Source: Effrenium voratum (Eukaryota > Sar > Dinophyceae > Suessiales > Symbiodiniaceae). From it: a DNA stretch of 64,000 nucleotides. Location of the stretch: NCBI GenBank assembly GCA_963377175.1, contig CAUJNA010003745.1, positions 140,001 to 204,000 on the forward strand, in the 5' to 3' direction. Position numbers and translations under genes: made by a program. Below the pieces are notes generated by a model. The model was not told the origin of the DNA. It did not search any database and saw only the letters and a list, made by a program, of their open reading frames with translations. Below are positions 10,862 through 25,019 of this stretch, one piece after another; the first letter of the stretch is position 1, and each line of letters starts with the position of its first letter.

Positions 10862-11439
10862 CTCCGTATGCGCGCGGCTCGTCTTTTGAGGGTACCCCTT
10901 TGTGCTTGGGTTTTAGAGGAATTAGAGGGAGACCACCATAGAACACCCATTTTGGGGCAGCTCCGTTTTTGAGACAAAGCCATATTTGGTTTGCCTAGGG
11001 CCTTGTAAGGGACAATGGGGATTTGTTAGTTTCAGGTACGGTCAGAGTTGTCACTGTTTGTAGTGATGACACGTCTTATTCAAAGGCTTACAGAAGCCAT
11101 GAGTATAGTACATGTCAGAAGCCAGGTAGTCAGCATTTCCAGAAGACCGAATCTGACAAGTGCCACAACATCCAAGCTGGGTGATTTTGCCAGAGCGTCA
11201 GTGGCAAATGCACCTTCCCATCCCTTTCATGGTATGTGTCAAAAAAGGAGCCAAACAAAGTTTGATTTTCCTTTTGTTTTCCCTTCAAACCAACCCGCAC
11301 AAAAACAGGCACACCCATGGGGGGGTCCACAAAGGGTACTCAAAAATCGCACATCCAAGCTGCGTGCTTCACCTTCCATCATCCCTTTCATTTGGGCACG
11401 TGTCAAGATAGGAGCCCCCCAAAAGATGTGGAATAATAT

Positions 11440-11558
11440 GGCCATGGGTTAAATTCCCGTACGTGAACATCCCAATTTCCCCAATATAGCTTCTAAAATG
11501 GGTTGTGAATCCACCTACCCCAAAATGGGATCCCAAAACGGTTTTGACAACCACAGCC
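11440..11558. mobile_element. Family 1 short TIR element
   Basis: GGCCATGGGTTAAA to TTTTGACAACCACAGCC with the shared core. The flanks are ATAT and ATCT, so the duplication is imperfect. Confidence 0.7.
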
Positions 11559-12065
11559 ATCTTCGTCTCTGCTCGCGCGCCTGCCAACGCTGCTGCCCGC
11601 GGCTTTGGCTCGCCGCGGCCCGGCGCCGAAGGCGCCGAGCGTGCCGAGCGCCACTCGCGTGCGCCGGGCGCTCGCTCTGCCGGGAGGAGGAAAGCCTCGA
11701 TGGGTTGGACATGGGGGCTGGGGGGGGGAGGGGAGGGGAGAGGGAGCCCAAATAAGGCCGTATTAAGCCCCTGATAAGGCCTTATTGCTCCCTCATGACC
11801 TGATCGATTTGGGACCCTGGAAAGCCCGCGAATCACGGCAGCGACGGCGCCCGGGCCTGCGCTGCAAGGCCGCCGCTCAGCAGGGCGAGGACGGCAGAGC
11901 GCCGGCCCTGGCATCGACTGGAAGGCGGCCAGTGGTCCATGACAAGTCAAACATCAGTGACAATGGACGGGCCAAGCTTTGCAACGCAACAATACACAAG
12001 CTTTTCCCCCGCATTGGCATGTGAAAAATCACTAAAACAATGGCGCATAGACGATTCGATACGCA

Positions 12066-12175
12066 TGGGTGTGTCTTTTGAGGGTGCCCCCCCTTTTGTG
12101 AGTGTTGAAGGGAACCAAAAGGAAAACCATCATTTTGGGGGTCCCCCGAAAAAAGAAAAAAAAAGGACACACCCA
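12066..12175. mobile_element. Family 4 short TIR element
   Basis: A 10-bp perfect terminal inverted repeat (TGGGTGTGTC / GACACACCCA) encloses TTTTGAGGGTGCCCCCC and GGGGGTCCCCCG subterminal arms. CA flanks both ends. Related TGAGGGACCC-type sequences occur near 14426 and 20400. Confidence 0.55.
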
Positions 12176-15100
12176 CACTCCGAAACAATGAGACACCCAA
12201 CAACCCATCCCGCCTGAGGCGCTGCTTGTTCCATTTGCGCCTATGTGCGAACCCGACTCCGACTGTTTGGGGGTATTTGTTGGTGCGATAGGTAGGGAAT
12301 GTGGGAATGAACCCAAACCGCAAAGAATGGCTTATAAGGGTCATTCCCGAATTCCCTACTGAGTACTTGAAAACCGGAAACGTACTTCGGATCTTGAGGG
12401 TAAAGAAGGACTCGTGATGCGAATAAGCCGCTGCTGGTTCCCTTGTTGCACTTAGCCAAGTCGAATGCATGCAGTGGGCATCCCAAATAAGAGTGTCAGC
12501 CCTATTGTGTGTGTGTGTGCCATAGTCAACTTACAATGTTCTGTCGCCTTAGTGTCTGATCACATTCTACAGCGTTGGCTTTGCTGAGTGCGGTATCCTC
12601 CATTGTTGTTTAAAGCTCAAAGGGAGAAGAAAGAGACCTCCAGAAACAGCCATGAACAGAGATCAACCAGCCATCAGGATGAGCTGACGCACTTACAGCG
12701 CCAGTGCCTGAGGACCAACCAAGACCCACAAATGGATTCTGACTGTACTCTGTCCTTGCGAATGGCTTGTTCCTTCTCTCAACCTCCCTCTGGCAACAAG
12801 GTCAATCACTCCCAGTTGCCCTGCTGCTTGAAAACCCATCCTTTCCAAGGGACCAGGCCGCAGGGGGTACTGTGCAGGTCCACGCCATTTAACTTTGGGT
12901 TGGAGTCTTCATCAGGCGGCAAAACAAGCGAGGTGCGTCTGGGGTCTTGCCTGGCAATGGTTCCCGCCCACCATTGCTCGCGCCTTCCCCTGCAGAGTAA
13001 CTGGAGCCGAAAAGGGAAAGAGGCATCAGCTACACATGCCGGTTGTCCCTCACTGAAAGCATTTCTCCAAGTCAGTCATCGGCGTGAAAAGCAAAAGGCA
13101 GCGCCAAGCTCAAGCAACAACATCAGCAACCATTTCAAGCATGGATTTGAAGCAGCCCCGGCTACTTGCACTCGCCCGAATGCCTAGCTTGGGTGGAAAG
13201 GCCAAGGGGATGACTCGCTCATGATGCTCTCTCTTGGGTGCTCGTCATTGAAATGATTGCTAGTCCAATCACCTCATACTTGTATTCAAGGGACCAAAGT
13301 GAGCTGCATGCCTTTTCAGCCTTTCGCAGACCTAGGCCCATCTTGCATAGGCCACCCTTCTGAGAAGGGAAGCCACAGTGAAACCAGCGGGAGCCTCGGC
13401 ATGGCAAGCGACGAACCTACGGACCTATGCACAGGCCCCTTCGCCTGTCCAGCGAGGCTTATGTAGCTGCGTCCTAAAACATGATCAGAACTGCGCAGCA
13501 GCAATCCAGAGGTCTCACTATGCTACCAGCCCCGCTTCAACTTCTCAACTCTTGAGTCCAGGGCGGATCAAACCAAACAGCATGCGCAGCTTCCATTCAA
13601 TAGAGATGCGGAGGCATTGTGCAGGAAATGCTTGCAAAAGGTGCATGCGTGGACCAGCTTCACGCTGTCTCATCAAAAACTCGAACTCGTTGATTGGCGC
13701 ATCCCTCGTTGCAATCTTAACTGCCAGGATTGACATGCCGAACACGTCAAAAAGGGGGCCCTTATTTTCGCTTGTTGTCGCAGAATTACCGACTATTGCG
13801 CTCTGCCAAACGACTCAGACCCCGCTCAAACAGTCTGAAGGCCGCTTTGCCCACCCCCTGACGCCAAAGAACTTGCAGGCAAAAACAATGCGGGATACAT
13901 TCCCATTTCACGGGTCTGTGCGGAATATATCCTCAGACGGACAAGCAAAACAACATGAAACCACTTACCAGGTCTGACAGCACAGCCTGCATCGGATACA
14001 AAACAGCTACTGGCGTCCGTTGCAAAGAAGATGGCGTGTCGGTTCCTGGGAGTAGCCTGCCTTGTGTTGATACACGTGGACTTCAGGGAATGACGCAAGC
14101 CCAAGCGTTATGTCAAGAACTGTGCGTCGTTTTAAGCAAGTTGTTTGAGGCACTCGAATTTGGCAAGTTCTTTAAGTTCTTTGAGGCAAGCCACCACACA
14201 CAGGAAGCCGTTATTTTTTTTCCCGAGGGGGGCAGCTCTCAGGAAGTTTGCTTGGCGAGTTTGCGGAAAGCCAACGCGGAGTTGAAGCCTTATGCTTTTG
14301 AGGGGACCTCAGGGGAGGCACCAGACTTTCATGAATGATTCGGTGCCGTCCACGGCGAGGCAATCTGCCCTCCAAACACCTGAGATGGTAGACCACTGGA
14401 TGAACTGGCAACGGGTGATTGTATTTTCTGAGGGACCCTTTTTGGGGGTTGAAAGGCAAACCCAAAGGAAAGCCCACCAGTTTGGAGGTCCCCGTATGTT
14501 CCGGCGCATTCCCCCAAAAAGACTCCACCAGGGCCAGCACTTCTTGGCCCTTTTGTGCGGAGGGGGGGGGGTATCAAAGCCCTCGAGCGATTGCGCGGCG
14601 TCTCGAGGGCCTCCGAGGGCTCGGCTCAGTTCACTTGCCGCTGCACTGCGAGGCCAAGAGAGGCCAGCTCTGCCTCGTAGGCTTTCGCCTGCAAGACAGA
14701 CTTGCGAGCTGCCATAGACATCGGTGAAGGTGAAATGGAACGAACCCAGGCTGTCGAATAAAGGAAAAGTAGGGAAGGTGCTTGAATGAACCCAGAAATC
14801 CAAAAAAGAAATCCCCTTAAAGGATCTTGAAGGAAACCACGAGTGGGATGGTATATTTACCCTCGTGCGCTGAGCACCAGCAAGAAGATGCACCAGTTCT
14901 TCCCGGAAGGTGCAGCCCGTTTTGCTTGGGGGTGGCTCCTTCCGCACGGGCAACTGGCCAAGGTCTGTTGGGTTCGACAAGACCGGCACTGCTCTGACTT
15001 TGGCCTTCGCCCGTCTGGCTGTCGTGAAATCATTTTGCTTGATGTTGGAACGTTCTTGTCCCACATTGTGCATCTGGCATGGTGGATATACTGTCAAACT

Positions 15101-16422
15101 TCAATTTGCTGGCTCGCCTTATGCCCTCCGCTCAAGGTTGTGCAAGCAATGCTGGTTTGCTGTTCATCCCTTCGGCGAGCTTGCGCTCGAGCCACCCATC
15201 TGGGCAAGTGCCTCTGTCTCATAGAGGACCCGGAGTCTAGTTCGTCTCCTGCAACCGGCCACGGTACGCGTTTCACGTACATCCCTCCATAGCTGTTTCG
15301 TCAACCTTATAGCTGTTCCCTGACAAGCTCGTAAGCAATGCTCAATGCTAGACATTATGTCATCACACTTGAGACATGTTGGAGATTCTTGGGCATCTCC
15401 CATCACGTACCTCGCAGGCTTTGGTCACGAGTTCTGAGTCAAGTCCTAAACGGTGCCTGGAACCGGATCGGCTACGCAAGTTCCATGGGACATCGTGGAG
15501 ATGGAGGCTGCAACTGGCAGGATGTTCCTTTTACCAAAGCCTTTGCCTCTGAACACTCCTCGAGTTCTTGACCAAGTGTTCAATTTCAGCATGGTGCTCC
15601 CGGCTCCTGATCTTCAGCTCCTCATTGCAAGCTTCCATCTCCTCGCACTGCCATCCGCTCGCTTGTCTGTACTGACAGCTGGGCATGAGTTTCAGTTGGG
15701 GACCCTTTGGTGTACATCACTTGGGTGGAAGCTCATGTTCACCAACCACTCTTGAGGTGGTTCCCCAGTAATCGCAAAGCATGCCCAGTTGTATTTACAG
15801 ATACGTAGGGAAGTGGAAAAGAAGTGTCTTTGTGGGGCAATTGACGTAGACTGGGCTATCAGCCCAATGTGATATAGCAGTCATTGGAAGTAATTGTGTA
15901 CTGTAACTATGTTCACTTGTCTACTTCCGTTTTGTGTATTGTGGCTAGCGCCTGCGGCTGAAATGAGATCAAGGCGAGCAATTGCACATGACAAAGATGC
16001 TACAAAGGCACCACTGCAAGAAGACATGTGCTGCACTTTGCATCTGTTGCTTTGCATCTGTTGCTTTGCATTGGTGCTGCGAAGCCCACGCAATCTAGCC
16101 AAACGAAAACGCCTCTCCGAGCCCACTTTCGAAAAGAAAAAAGAAAAAAAACCTTCGCAATGACTTGGCGACCAGCGTTTTCACGACCCCATGTTTGATT
16201 TTACCGGGTATAGTCTTTTGAAGGCTTACATGTATAGCGCTTTCGTTATACGCTGTGCTCTTTGTTCGAGCAAACACTGCATGCTGACACGTGAATGCAC
16301 AAAGTGGATGACATCGAAAGAACAACATCTCTGAGAGCTGAATATCGTGGCCGCATGAGCATAGGCTCGTCAAGATGTAGCGTGGGGCTATTGTGCAGCC
16401 TAGTGTCTTCTGATCTTGCAAA

Positions 16423-16590
16423 CGTGTGTGTGTGTGTGTTCGATTTGTTGATTGTTTTTGTGAGTTTGAATGTGGCGTGTGTGTGTGTGTGCAATGTGTG
16501 TGCGTGTTGTGTGCGTGTTGTGCGCTTCTGTGTGTGTGGTTGTGCGTTTGTGTGCTTGCGTGTGTGTGGTGCTTGTATGGCTGTGTATTC
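16423..16590. repeat. TG-rich imperfect microsatellite
   Basis: Interrupted (TG)n and TGTGTGCG runs over about 170 bp. Confidence 0.75.
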
Positions 16591-16670
16591 GTATGTGAAA
16601 ATCCGCATTTGTACCACCATTTTGGGGCGGGCTCCTCAGAAAACACAGACCAATTTGGGACCACTACAGA

Positions 16671-16807
16671 TGAGTCATAATCAAAACCCGGTATTGAAAT
16701 GGTCTACCCAGAACCATGTAAAGAAATAAGAAGGCGGCCGCAGCTATTTATGGCAAGGGGATTGTCCCTTACGAACCTTCATCAAACCGGGTTTTGATTG
16801 TGGCTCA
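16671..16807. mobile_element. Family 3 short TIR element
   Basis: TGAGTCATAATCAAAACCCG at the left and CGGGTTTTGATTGTGGCTCA at the right, 137 bp in all, flanked by GA on both sides. The core has GGTCTACCCAGAACCATG and ATTTATGGCAAGGGGATT, shared with the copy at 34796. Confidence 0.8.
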
Positions 16808-19344
16808 GATGGCGTGTTGAAACGGGTAATTACAAAAAAACTCCGAAGTCACCCCAACTTCTTGCCAGCAATACTTCGCGCATGGAACTCAGCACACACC
16901 AGAGAAAGTCACACCAAAAAGGATACCCGGAAAGGGCACCCGCAGAAAACACAGCAAATGGGTCTTTAAACGGGTACCCTTTTTGGGGCCTCCAAAAATG
17001 ACCCAACAAATATGTATATCTATATAGGTATACAGCTTATTTGCATTTATTTAAAAAAAAAAAAATAAAAAAAAAAGGAAGGAACAAAGGGAGAGGTCCT
17101 GCTTGATGAACTCGGAGCTTCGCTTCTCGGTCTCCGCAAAGTCGAACTTCTGCTTGCCCTGACACTCGGGGGATGCACCGCTCAGTCCTTGCATTTGGCT
17201 GTGGGTCAAAAATATGTACCCAAAATGGAATCCTGGTAAATGGAATCCTGGCAAATGCAGGGTTGGTTATAAACTCGTGCATAAGACTCGTGCAGACTTT
17301 CGCTCGGTCATTTGGGTCAGTGGATACTGCTTAGGTAGAGCCACGCGTGTCGTCTACCTTGGGCATCTCGAGCCAAAGCTGTGGCGCCTCAAACCAGTGG
17401 GTGACCTGGGACACCGCGGCCATCTTGGACGCGTAATCCGCTGCTGCCGCATACTGATTGTCCTGTCGCAAAAACCGGCCATTGGCACCCCACATGCTGG
17501 GAAAAGCGACAACACCAGCTAGTCCAAGGAGATGACATGCAGTCCAACCATTCCCTTACTGCTTCACAGGCATGCCAAATCATGATCAAATACGCGAGCG
17601 ATCTCAAGACGTTGCAAGCAGTTTCACACTTGCAAATGCCATGCCGCAAGTCATGTCTGAAAGCTTGACCTCTGCAACTCTGCAGCTTGCAGGAACCCCT
17701 GCAGTCCGCTTGAATACGCTTCTGGATCAGAAAGTCAGGCCTCTGCACGCGGCATGACAACCCCACGACCCCACGAGCACTTTGGGTTCTGGAATAGCTA
17801 ACGCGTTCTAACGCCTGACAAGGCAGTGTTCATTCAAAATTGTCAAATTCACAGATCACCCTCAGTTGCTCTCTTTGCTCAAGTCATAGCTGTTAGCTGT
17901 GGTCGACAGAAAAGCATGTACTATCTACTGTTTGTTGCCAAAATCCTGAGTTGTGTACCGTGAAGACTGTGCGCTCAAGAAAGATACACATATGCACAAA
18001 GTGTTTCCCCGCTTCATGCTACAAAGCATGCTCAACTCCGCTCACAAGTGCCGGCAACGCCGGACTTGCGGGGTTGCAACTCTTTGCAACCATGTTTCTT
18101 CCACGCTGCCCTTTGACGTTGCAACAAAGGCCCATTTGCTGTGCCCTAAAATCTGAAATGGCTCTTTCTTCATTGCGCGGCCGTACCCTCGTTCCGGTTC
18201 CGCGCCTCATCTTCGGCATGATGCTGCCCACCGCCAGCACGAGAAATGCTGGCCTGGCGTCAGTCCAATCTGGCCCATTTTGCTGCGGCGCAGCGCCAAC
18301 TGAAAAATCCTGGTGGAAACGCAGAACTCAAGTTTGATGGGGCCCCCGAACAGCATGCCCCGCGTGCGATGGTGCGTCAAACCGAAGTACTCACGTCGCG
18401 TTTTGCAAGCACTGCAGTCAGGCATAGTCAGGCCCCTGCCGAGCCGGAGGCCCTTGCACCTCTCTCTGCAGCTAGCTGAGCCGAGAGAATGGCAGGCTTG
18501 GTAGCGGGGCACTGTTTCTGTGTTCTGCTAGCGCTGCTAAGTCAAGATGCAGGGTTGATCCTGCCAGTTCATTGCCCAAAGGCCCAAAAAGGGGGAAGAA
18601 AAAAAAGCTCCAACCAGAACGCTCAGCCCCCGTCCATCATATCCTCCGGCAGTCGGATCCTTTTTCTTCTTTGGCTGCTTGATCAGCGATGGCCTTCACG
18701 GCCGATGCCCGACGAAGGTCCGGCCCTCGCTCGAGCTCGGGGGAGAGATCCCAAACCGCCCTACGTCCTTCGAATTGAAAGACGTCAGGCGGCCAAGGGC
18801 TGAGATCAACCAGTCGCATCAGACTGTCACCTGATACCTGATCCGTTTCTCGCTGACGATCAAGAGGCAGCTGAAGCCGGGCGACAGATTCCCCGCCAGC
18901 TGCCTCTCAATTGTCTCGGCTCTCTCCCCGGATCCGATCCGCCGTCCAAAGGCGTGCTTGGTGCGTGGTGAAACGCTTGGCCATTTATAACTGGGCTGCC
19001 CGCTTTTCAGATCCCCCGCGAAAAGTGAGAAACTGGTGGGTTACATCCGGAAACTACCACTAAACACTAAACAAAAAGGGCTGAAAAGCTAAGGGGATGT
19101 CTGGGAGCCGCGAAGATAAGTCTGTTACACCGAGCTCCCACCAGGCCAACGGCTGTGGCTCCAGCGTTGCCAGCTCCCACTTTGGCCCAAAGCCCGGGGC
19201 TGCTTTGAAACGGCAGCTCTACACCGGAGAAAGCCACGTCAAAGGGGCTGAATGAAACCAACAGCTCATTTATCTTTCTGCAACCGGGCGAGAGGCAGGA
19301 GCCACGCTTCTCTGTTTTGTTTTCTCTCACGCTCTCACAGCGAA

Positions 19345-19407
19345 TTACACCATATCCTCCGGGTCGTTGTCTAGCAGCGGCTCGTCGTCAACGTCGATGT
19401 CAACAAC
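19345..19407 (-). CDS. Putative last exon of a host gene, acidic C-terminus
   Basis: After an AG acceptor at 19408-19409 the frame reads VVDIDVDDEPLLDNDPEDMV and stops at 19345. The strongly acidic composition and clean acceptor look coding. It could close the membrane protein gene whose exons lie at 20254-21177. I do not recognise the family. Confidence 0.45.
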   Translation of the reverse strand, partial: VVDIDVDDEPLLDNDPEDMV

Positions 19408-19683
19408 CTACAAGTTGTGTTTATTTTCTTTTGTTCAGGGATACGCATTAAACCACTCCTTGCAAGCAAGCCTCTCCTCACGCAAAGCGGCTTCGGACGT
19501 GGTTACTTCATACGTTGAGCTCACTGTTAGCAAGCGCAGCACAAGAGGCATCATTGCAGAATGTCAATTGCAGGCTAATGATAGCAAAGGCAGCGTGTCA
19601 ACAAGCAACATGGTAGGGAAGAAAGCTAGTTTGGTCGAATGTTTCACTTCACACTTAAAGAAGTGCTCTCATGCAACAGAAAA

Positions 19684-20160
<477 letters not shown>

Positions 20161-20253
20161 AACTCAAGCTGGCACCGGCCCTGCAGAATGTGTCTCTTGG
20201 GCTCAAGGATGTTCAAGTACAAAATCGGCCTGTCTGCTCCGAACGCATTGCAC

Positions 20254-20313
20254 CAGCAAGCAAATGCCATAGGTCGAGAACACAAAGATGCCAAAGAACA
20301 GGAATCCTATCAC
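20254..20313 (-). CDS. Putative exon encoding a transmembrane helix
   Basis: Starts at a GAG|GTG acceptor and reads VIGFLFFGIFVFSTYGICLL, an obvious membrane span. The 3' edge is uncertain. On strand and order it fits between the exons at 20837-20908 and 19345-19407. Confidence 0.45.
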
Positions 20314-20836
20314 CTCAGAAAAAAAAGCTCGCATGGTGCACAACGACATGCTTGAATACCAGCTAGTTTGGACTGATGCTCAAAATGGCAAACGGTGAAT
20401 TAAAGGTGTGTTTTTGGAGAAGTCTGTGGGGACTCCCCGAATACGCAAAGCCAGCAAAACGCTTGCTAAGGCGTAATGAGCGACTTGCGAATAAATGAGA
20501 AACCGTTTGGGCTTCTCTGATGTGGAAACCCGCAGGCCTAAAAACCGCTTCATCGTTGTTTTACAAGCACACGGTATCTGTCGAGGAAAGGTCGTGAGCT
20601 CTGCTCGACTCAATGAACATGCAATCTACCCTCCCCAACCCGAGTGGACAGCCAGAAACTCGTCGTCCGAACATGGACATCTGCACGAACCATTTCCAAA
20701 GGCACCATCGTGTTCAAAACCAAGAGCCCCGGTCAGGCGAGTGTTGTTCTGTTGGTCTCTCCTATCCATGGATCTGGATTTTCTGAAACGCACAGTCAGC
20801 TTAGTGCTTCCAATTCGCCTCCGGAATTACTCTGGC

Positions 20837-20908
20837 TTCTTCCTCCGGTGTGTACCGGGGATTCATCCACTGATTTTTGCGCTCGAGTTCCTCGATCTGC
20901 CTGAGATC
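20837..20908 (-). CDS. Putative exon, charged segment
   Basis: After a CAG acceptor the frame reads DLRQIEELERKNQWMNPRYT and then PEEE, a charged, codon-like segment. GA, GC and GT donors are all available within nine bases. Family not recognised. Confidence 0.45.
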
Positions 20909-21100
20909 CTGCCGCAAGCAAGGGCCTTGAAACAGGAAGTTGTGCATGTGTGTGTGTGTGTATGTGTGTTTGTTTCTACGTATGTATATATGTATATTGC
21001 CTTTTATTTTATTTGTTTATTTATCTATATATGTATATATAGTGTATTTGTGTATACATCTTGTAGTTACTTCCATATCACTGCTTGGGCCACCAATCAC

Positions 21101-21177
21101 GTAATCGCTCGGCTCCTTCCAAGGATCCTCTTCTGTGGGCCGATCCCACTCGGCGCAGAAGTTTGCGGTGTCGGGAC
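21101..21177 (-). CDS. Putative exon, upstream part of the same gene
   Basis: After a GAG acceptor the frame reads PDTANFCAEWDRPTEEDPWK and then EPSDY, ending in phase 0 as the next exon requires. Together the four exons suggest a small single-pass membrane protein with an acidic tail, of unknown role. Confidence 0.4.
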
Positions 21178-22612
21178 CTCTCGCAGGCAACACGCAGCTT
21201 CAAGGCCGAGCCGTAGGAGTCGTAGGAGCCAATGGATCGAATGGCAATACAAGGGAAGTGTTTAGGCGTTTCCTTGAATTGGTTGGACCCTCAGACTGTT
21301 TTATGTTTCTTGTTTTTCTTTGTCAATACAAGGAAGGAACTGGCGTTTCCTTGAATTGGTTGGACCCTCAAACTGTTTTTTTAATCCTTATCTCCATTTC
21401 GAAATAGGCGCAGGTGTCCAATTTCCCTACCAAACTCCATCCATCGCCGTGCCCATTGCCTTCATGATATCGCAAAGCATCATGCACATACACTGTCAGG
21501 TTCGATGAGCTTCCTGCGGGACTTGGCATGTCGTTGGTTGTATGTGGGGGTTGATCAACAATTATTCTTGGCCCAATGCCTATAACTTTCAGTGGTTGAC
21601 ATGTCATCTTTGAAGTGGTTTCCAACCCATGATCATCCCATGTATCAACCCCCTCCCATGGACCCTTTGATCAAACCCCCCTGGGAAACAGCCAAGGCAT
21701 GGAGTTGTGCCATAGGCTGCAAACCGACGAAACGACATGCAAGCAGGTCACCTGCGATGATGTACTTGATGCAGAGGTACACCGCCTTCATGCCTATGGC
21801 CATGGGAAGTTCACTCTTGGTAGGCCCACTGTCTCTCCAAGGCTTCTTCCCAAGTCTTCGGTGAAGCGAAGCTCCACAAATAGAAATTCGTGGGCGTCCA
21901 CTAGGCAAGCTGGTCAATCGTGCCTTCCGACCAAAAAAGGTCGCGGGGCGCCGCTGTCAAACAAATTGGGCTTGCTGCTGCGATAGGCGCGGAATGAGAA
22001 AATGGAATCCCCAACACCAGAAAGGCCATTCCCTACTGAGCACATGCAAGTGGATTCACACGCATAAATACACAACATCCCTGGGATGACATGACCTGAC
22101 TTTCACTTCCAACATACACATTGATGACAATTCCAAGGCTCGGAACGTGTTCGAAGCTCTCAAACGTAAGCCGCTTAGCCAAGACTTGTGGCTAAGCCGC
22201 ACAGCTGAGCAGGATGTTTCTCGAAGCAATTCGCCGAGTCCGAGCTGAAGCAGTAGGACGGCCCGCAGTACGGGCGGTCCGTGCTGTTGTCCTCACAGCA
22301 ACATGACTGGCGAGTAATGTTGACTCCATATTAATCAACCCCAGTTTATTACCAGGGGGGTCACTCTTGGAGGGGCCCCCCGATGTCAACAAACTGGGCC
22401 TTGGGTTGATTGCATGGATGAAAGCTGTTCAAAACTACGGACCAGTTCGACGACCGCTGGGTTGACTTCTGCGAAGCTTTCACGATAACCCCTTTTTGTG
22501 CCTTCCACGGTTCCACACATGAGTTCATGCTAAGCAAGAGCAGGCAAAAAAACATTGAACAGTCTGCATGCCCCCTCCCACACAAATCGCCCAAGAAAGG
22601 TGGGTGTTCTCG
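21178..22612. other. No gene recognised
   Basis: Contains a 35-bp direct repeat (GTTTCCTTGAATTGGTTGGAC and neighbours at about 21268 and 21347). An open minus frame at 21645-21830 has a hydrophobic run but no family motif. Confidence 0.4.
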
Positions 22613-22996
<384 letters not shown>

Positions 22997-24031
22997 TCCA
23001 GGCAAGCTTGCTCTTTCCAAAACAATATCTGTTGAGCTTTTGCAGAAACCCAATGCAGGTGGGGTCCAAGTAGTGGTGGTCTGGTGCAGCCACGGAGTCC
23101 AGGCCGGTGCGCTATCCGCTATCATTCGCCCCACCCCACCCCACCCCACCCACCCAAACAGCCGCTCACAAGAGAAACACGCGGCGTTCTACATGCCGTG
23201 CGAAACCTACTGAGTAACACTCAGGAACAGTCGATTACACTCAGAATCAAACTTGAGTATAAAATATGCCGGAGAACTGCGAAGCCTTAACGACAGTTAA
23301 CAGAAAAGAGCGTGATGAAACAGAGTACTACTGAGCCTTACTAAGGCTTATTAATCAAAACTACTCAGTCTGCCTGGCCAAGCCTCAAATGCAAAGTGAC
23401 CGTGCTTCAAATGTAAAGTCACCGTGTGTCTTCCTTTTGGGATTCTAGGCCACTAGGCCACTCATAGAGGGGCAGGGGGAAGGCGACCGTGTGCTCTGGG
23501 CTGAAAGCCTCCGCCCGCGTTGCGCGAAGGTTTTCTTTCTTTCCGCTGCGGTGTACCCATACGTTCAAGGAAGAACGTGATGTTGCGCTCACGCAACTCT
23601 GCTCCAAGTCTCCCGCTCACTTGATTTGTGGCGTGTCTATGTCAAACATGAAAAGAGTGTCAAGAGGAACAGGGCCAAGCAAACGAATACAGTCAAGCGA
23701 GGGTAGGAAGAGCTCAAAAGCTAAATCCTTGCGTCGGCACAAAATGAGAACCACGGTCCTTCAGCATCCTCACGTAATCCTTGCTGTTCTGACTCTTGAC
23801 ATAGGCCCTCACTGGGCCCGTGGGTGATGGCTCGTGCACGTAGCTGGTACTGGCACGCGGACGGCACAGATTCGTCAGCCCGGAGCCCGAATCGGAGCCG
23901 AATCGTGAAGCAACCGATTTGTGCACGTCGGAAGCGGACAGAAATCCAAAACTCGTGCACTTCAGGGTTGGCTTGACGAGAAATCCACGCCTCCAACATG
24001 AGGCGGGGAAAGCTCCGGATGGAAAGACATG

Positions 24032-24135
24032 GGTATGGCTCAAAAACCGGTACCAAAATGGAACCCTGGTAAGTGGAAACATGGACCAAAACCTGCGTAA
24101 CCCTAGCTCTTAAATTTTGAGCCATAGCCACATGT
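24032..24135. mobile_element. Family 2 short TIR element
   Basis: GGGTATGGCTCAAAAACCGG to TTTTGAGCCATAGCCACATG. It shares about 60 nearly identical bases with the copy at 2864, so the two are of recent common origin. Confidence 0.75.
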
Positions 24136-24371
24136 GAAGAAGCACCAAGCAGGATAAGTTGCATAGGACTTAGGTCATAGGGCCCTGTGCAGAGAACACA
24201 CCACAAGCACAAGGAACACTGCACATAGGATACTCCATGTGGCACGCTCTACATAAGACAAACGGGTAGCACGCATCACAGAACACAGATTCTGTGAAGC
24301 CGACTCCATTCCACAAAAGCTACTGCGGGTCGCACACTGTACCGGAATTTCCGCATAATACTGTTGATAGA

Positions 24372-24480
24372 CGAGCTCCTCCACCACCTGAGAAACCCTG
24401 GTGTCTGATGATTCGCCTGTAAATACCAACAAGTACTGGTTTCCCATGGTGTCAAAGTGGTGCAGGATTTCGTCCATCCG
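24372..24480. repeat. Family 5 dispersed repeat
   Basis: Reverse copy: ACCTGAGAAACCCTGGTGTC followed by GCCTGTAAATACCAAC. It also shares GGTGCAGGATTTCGT with the copy at 26627. Confidence 0.5.
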
Positions 24481-25019
24481 AAGTATGTGTCACAGCTGAT
24501 TTGAACAATATATTAGATAATATCGATGCGAACCAGGGCCGCAACATGGACCGGAAATATGAACCTACTACACCGTTGCCCTGCGTGTTTAACATCAGTA
24601 TCCCTGGAGCTACCATCCCTCATACTCAGAGCTCTTTCAGCGTCTCTGAATAATTAACCCCATGCTGACGCGAGTTTACTTGTCTTGTTTGTCTTGAGCC
24701 GTGCAGTTCAGCATAAGCCCAAAGCCAATCTTCAAAGCAGTACCCCAGTCTTTTATCCACAAAGATCAAGATCTGGTCCCCCCCCCTCTGGCGAAGCAGC
24801 AACTCAACGAAGCATAGCTCCAGCCGAAATCAAACAGTGCGGTTTCTACAGCTCCGGGTTCTGCGGTTTCCCAAACCTTCATGCGTTTGCCTCAAAATGC
24901 GAATCGAAACCCAAATTTTGCCCGTGGCCCGTTGGTGTTCCTTTCAACTAACCCCAAAATAACCGCTGAACAAATAAGAAAACACTAAACTAATTCCTTT
25001 GACATTTTTTTTGTTTAAC

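Larger units (their letters stand above)
10984..19344. other. Mostly non-coding host DNA, no gene recognised
   Basis: Holds the family 1, 3 and 4 elements listed, a TG-rich stretch at 16423-16590, an A/T run at 17048-17080, and a GC-rich block at 11570-11690. Weak coding-like pieces occur at 14120-14340 (plus), 15200-15420 (minus, a CxxC...HxxxxC pattern as at the end of some LINE proteins) and 18640-18820 (minus). None has enough support to call. Confidence 0.4.

Noticed and set aside
12588..13187. A 199-codon plus-strand frame
   Set aside because: Composition is random-like, no motif, and no neighbouring exon structure supports it.
15200..15420. LINE retrotransposon C-terminal zinc knuckle on the minus strand
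   Set aside because: The CLKC...EHCLRAC pattern is suggestive, but no reverse transcriptase motif is seen nearby.
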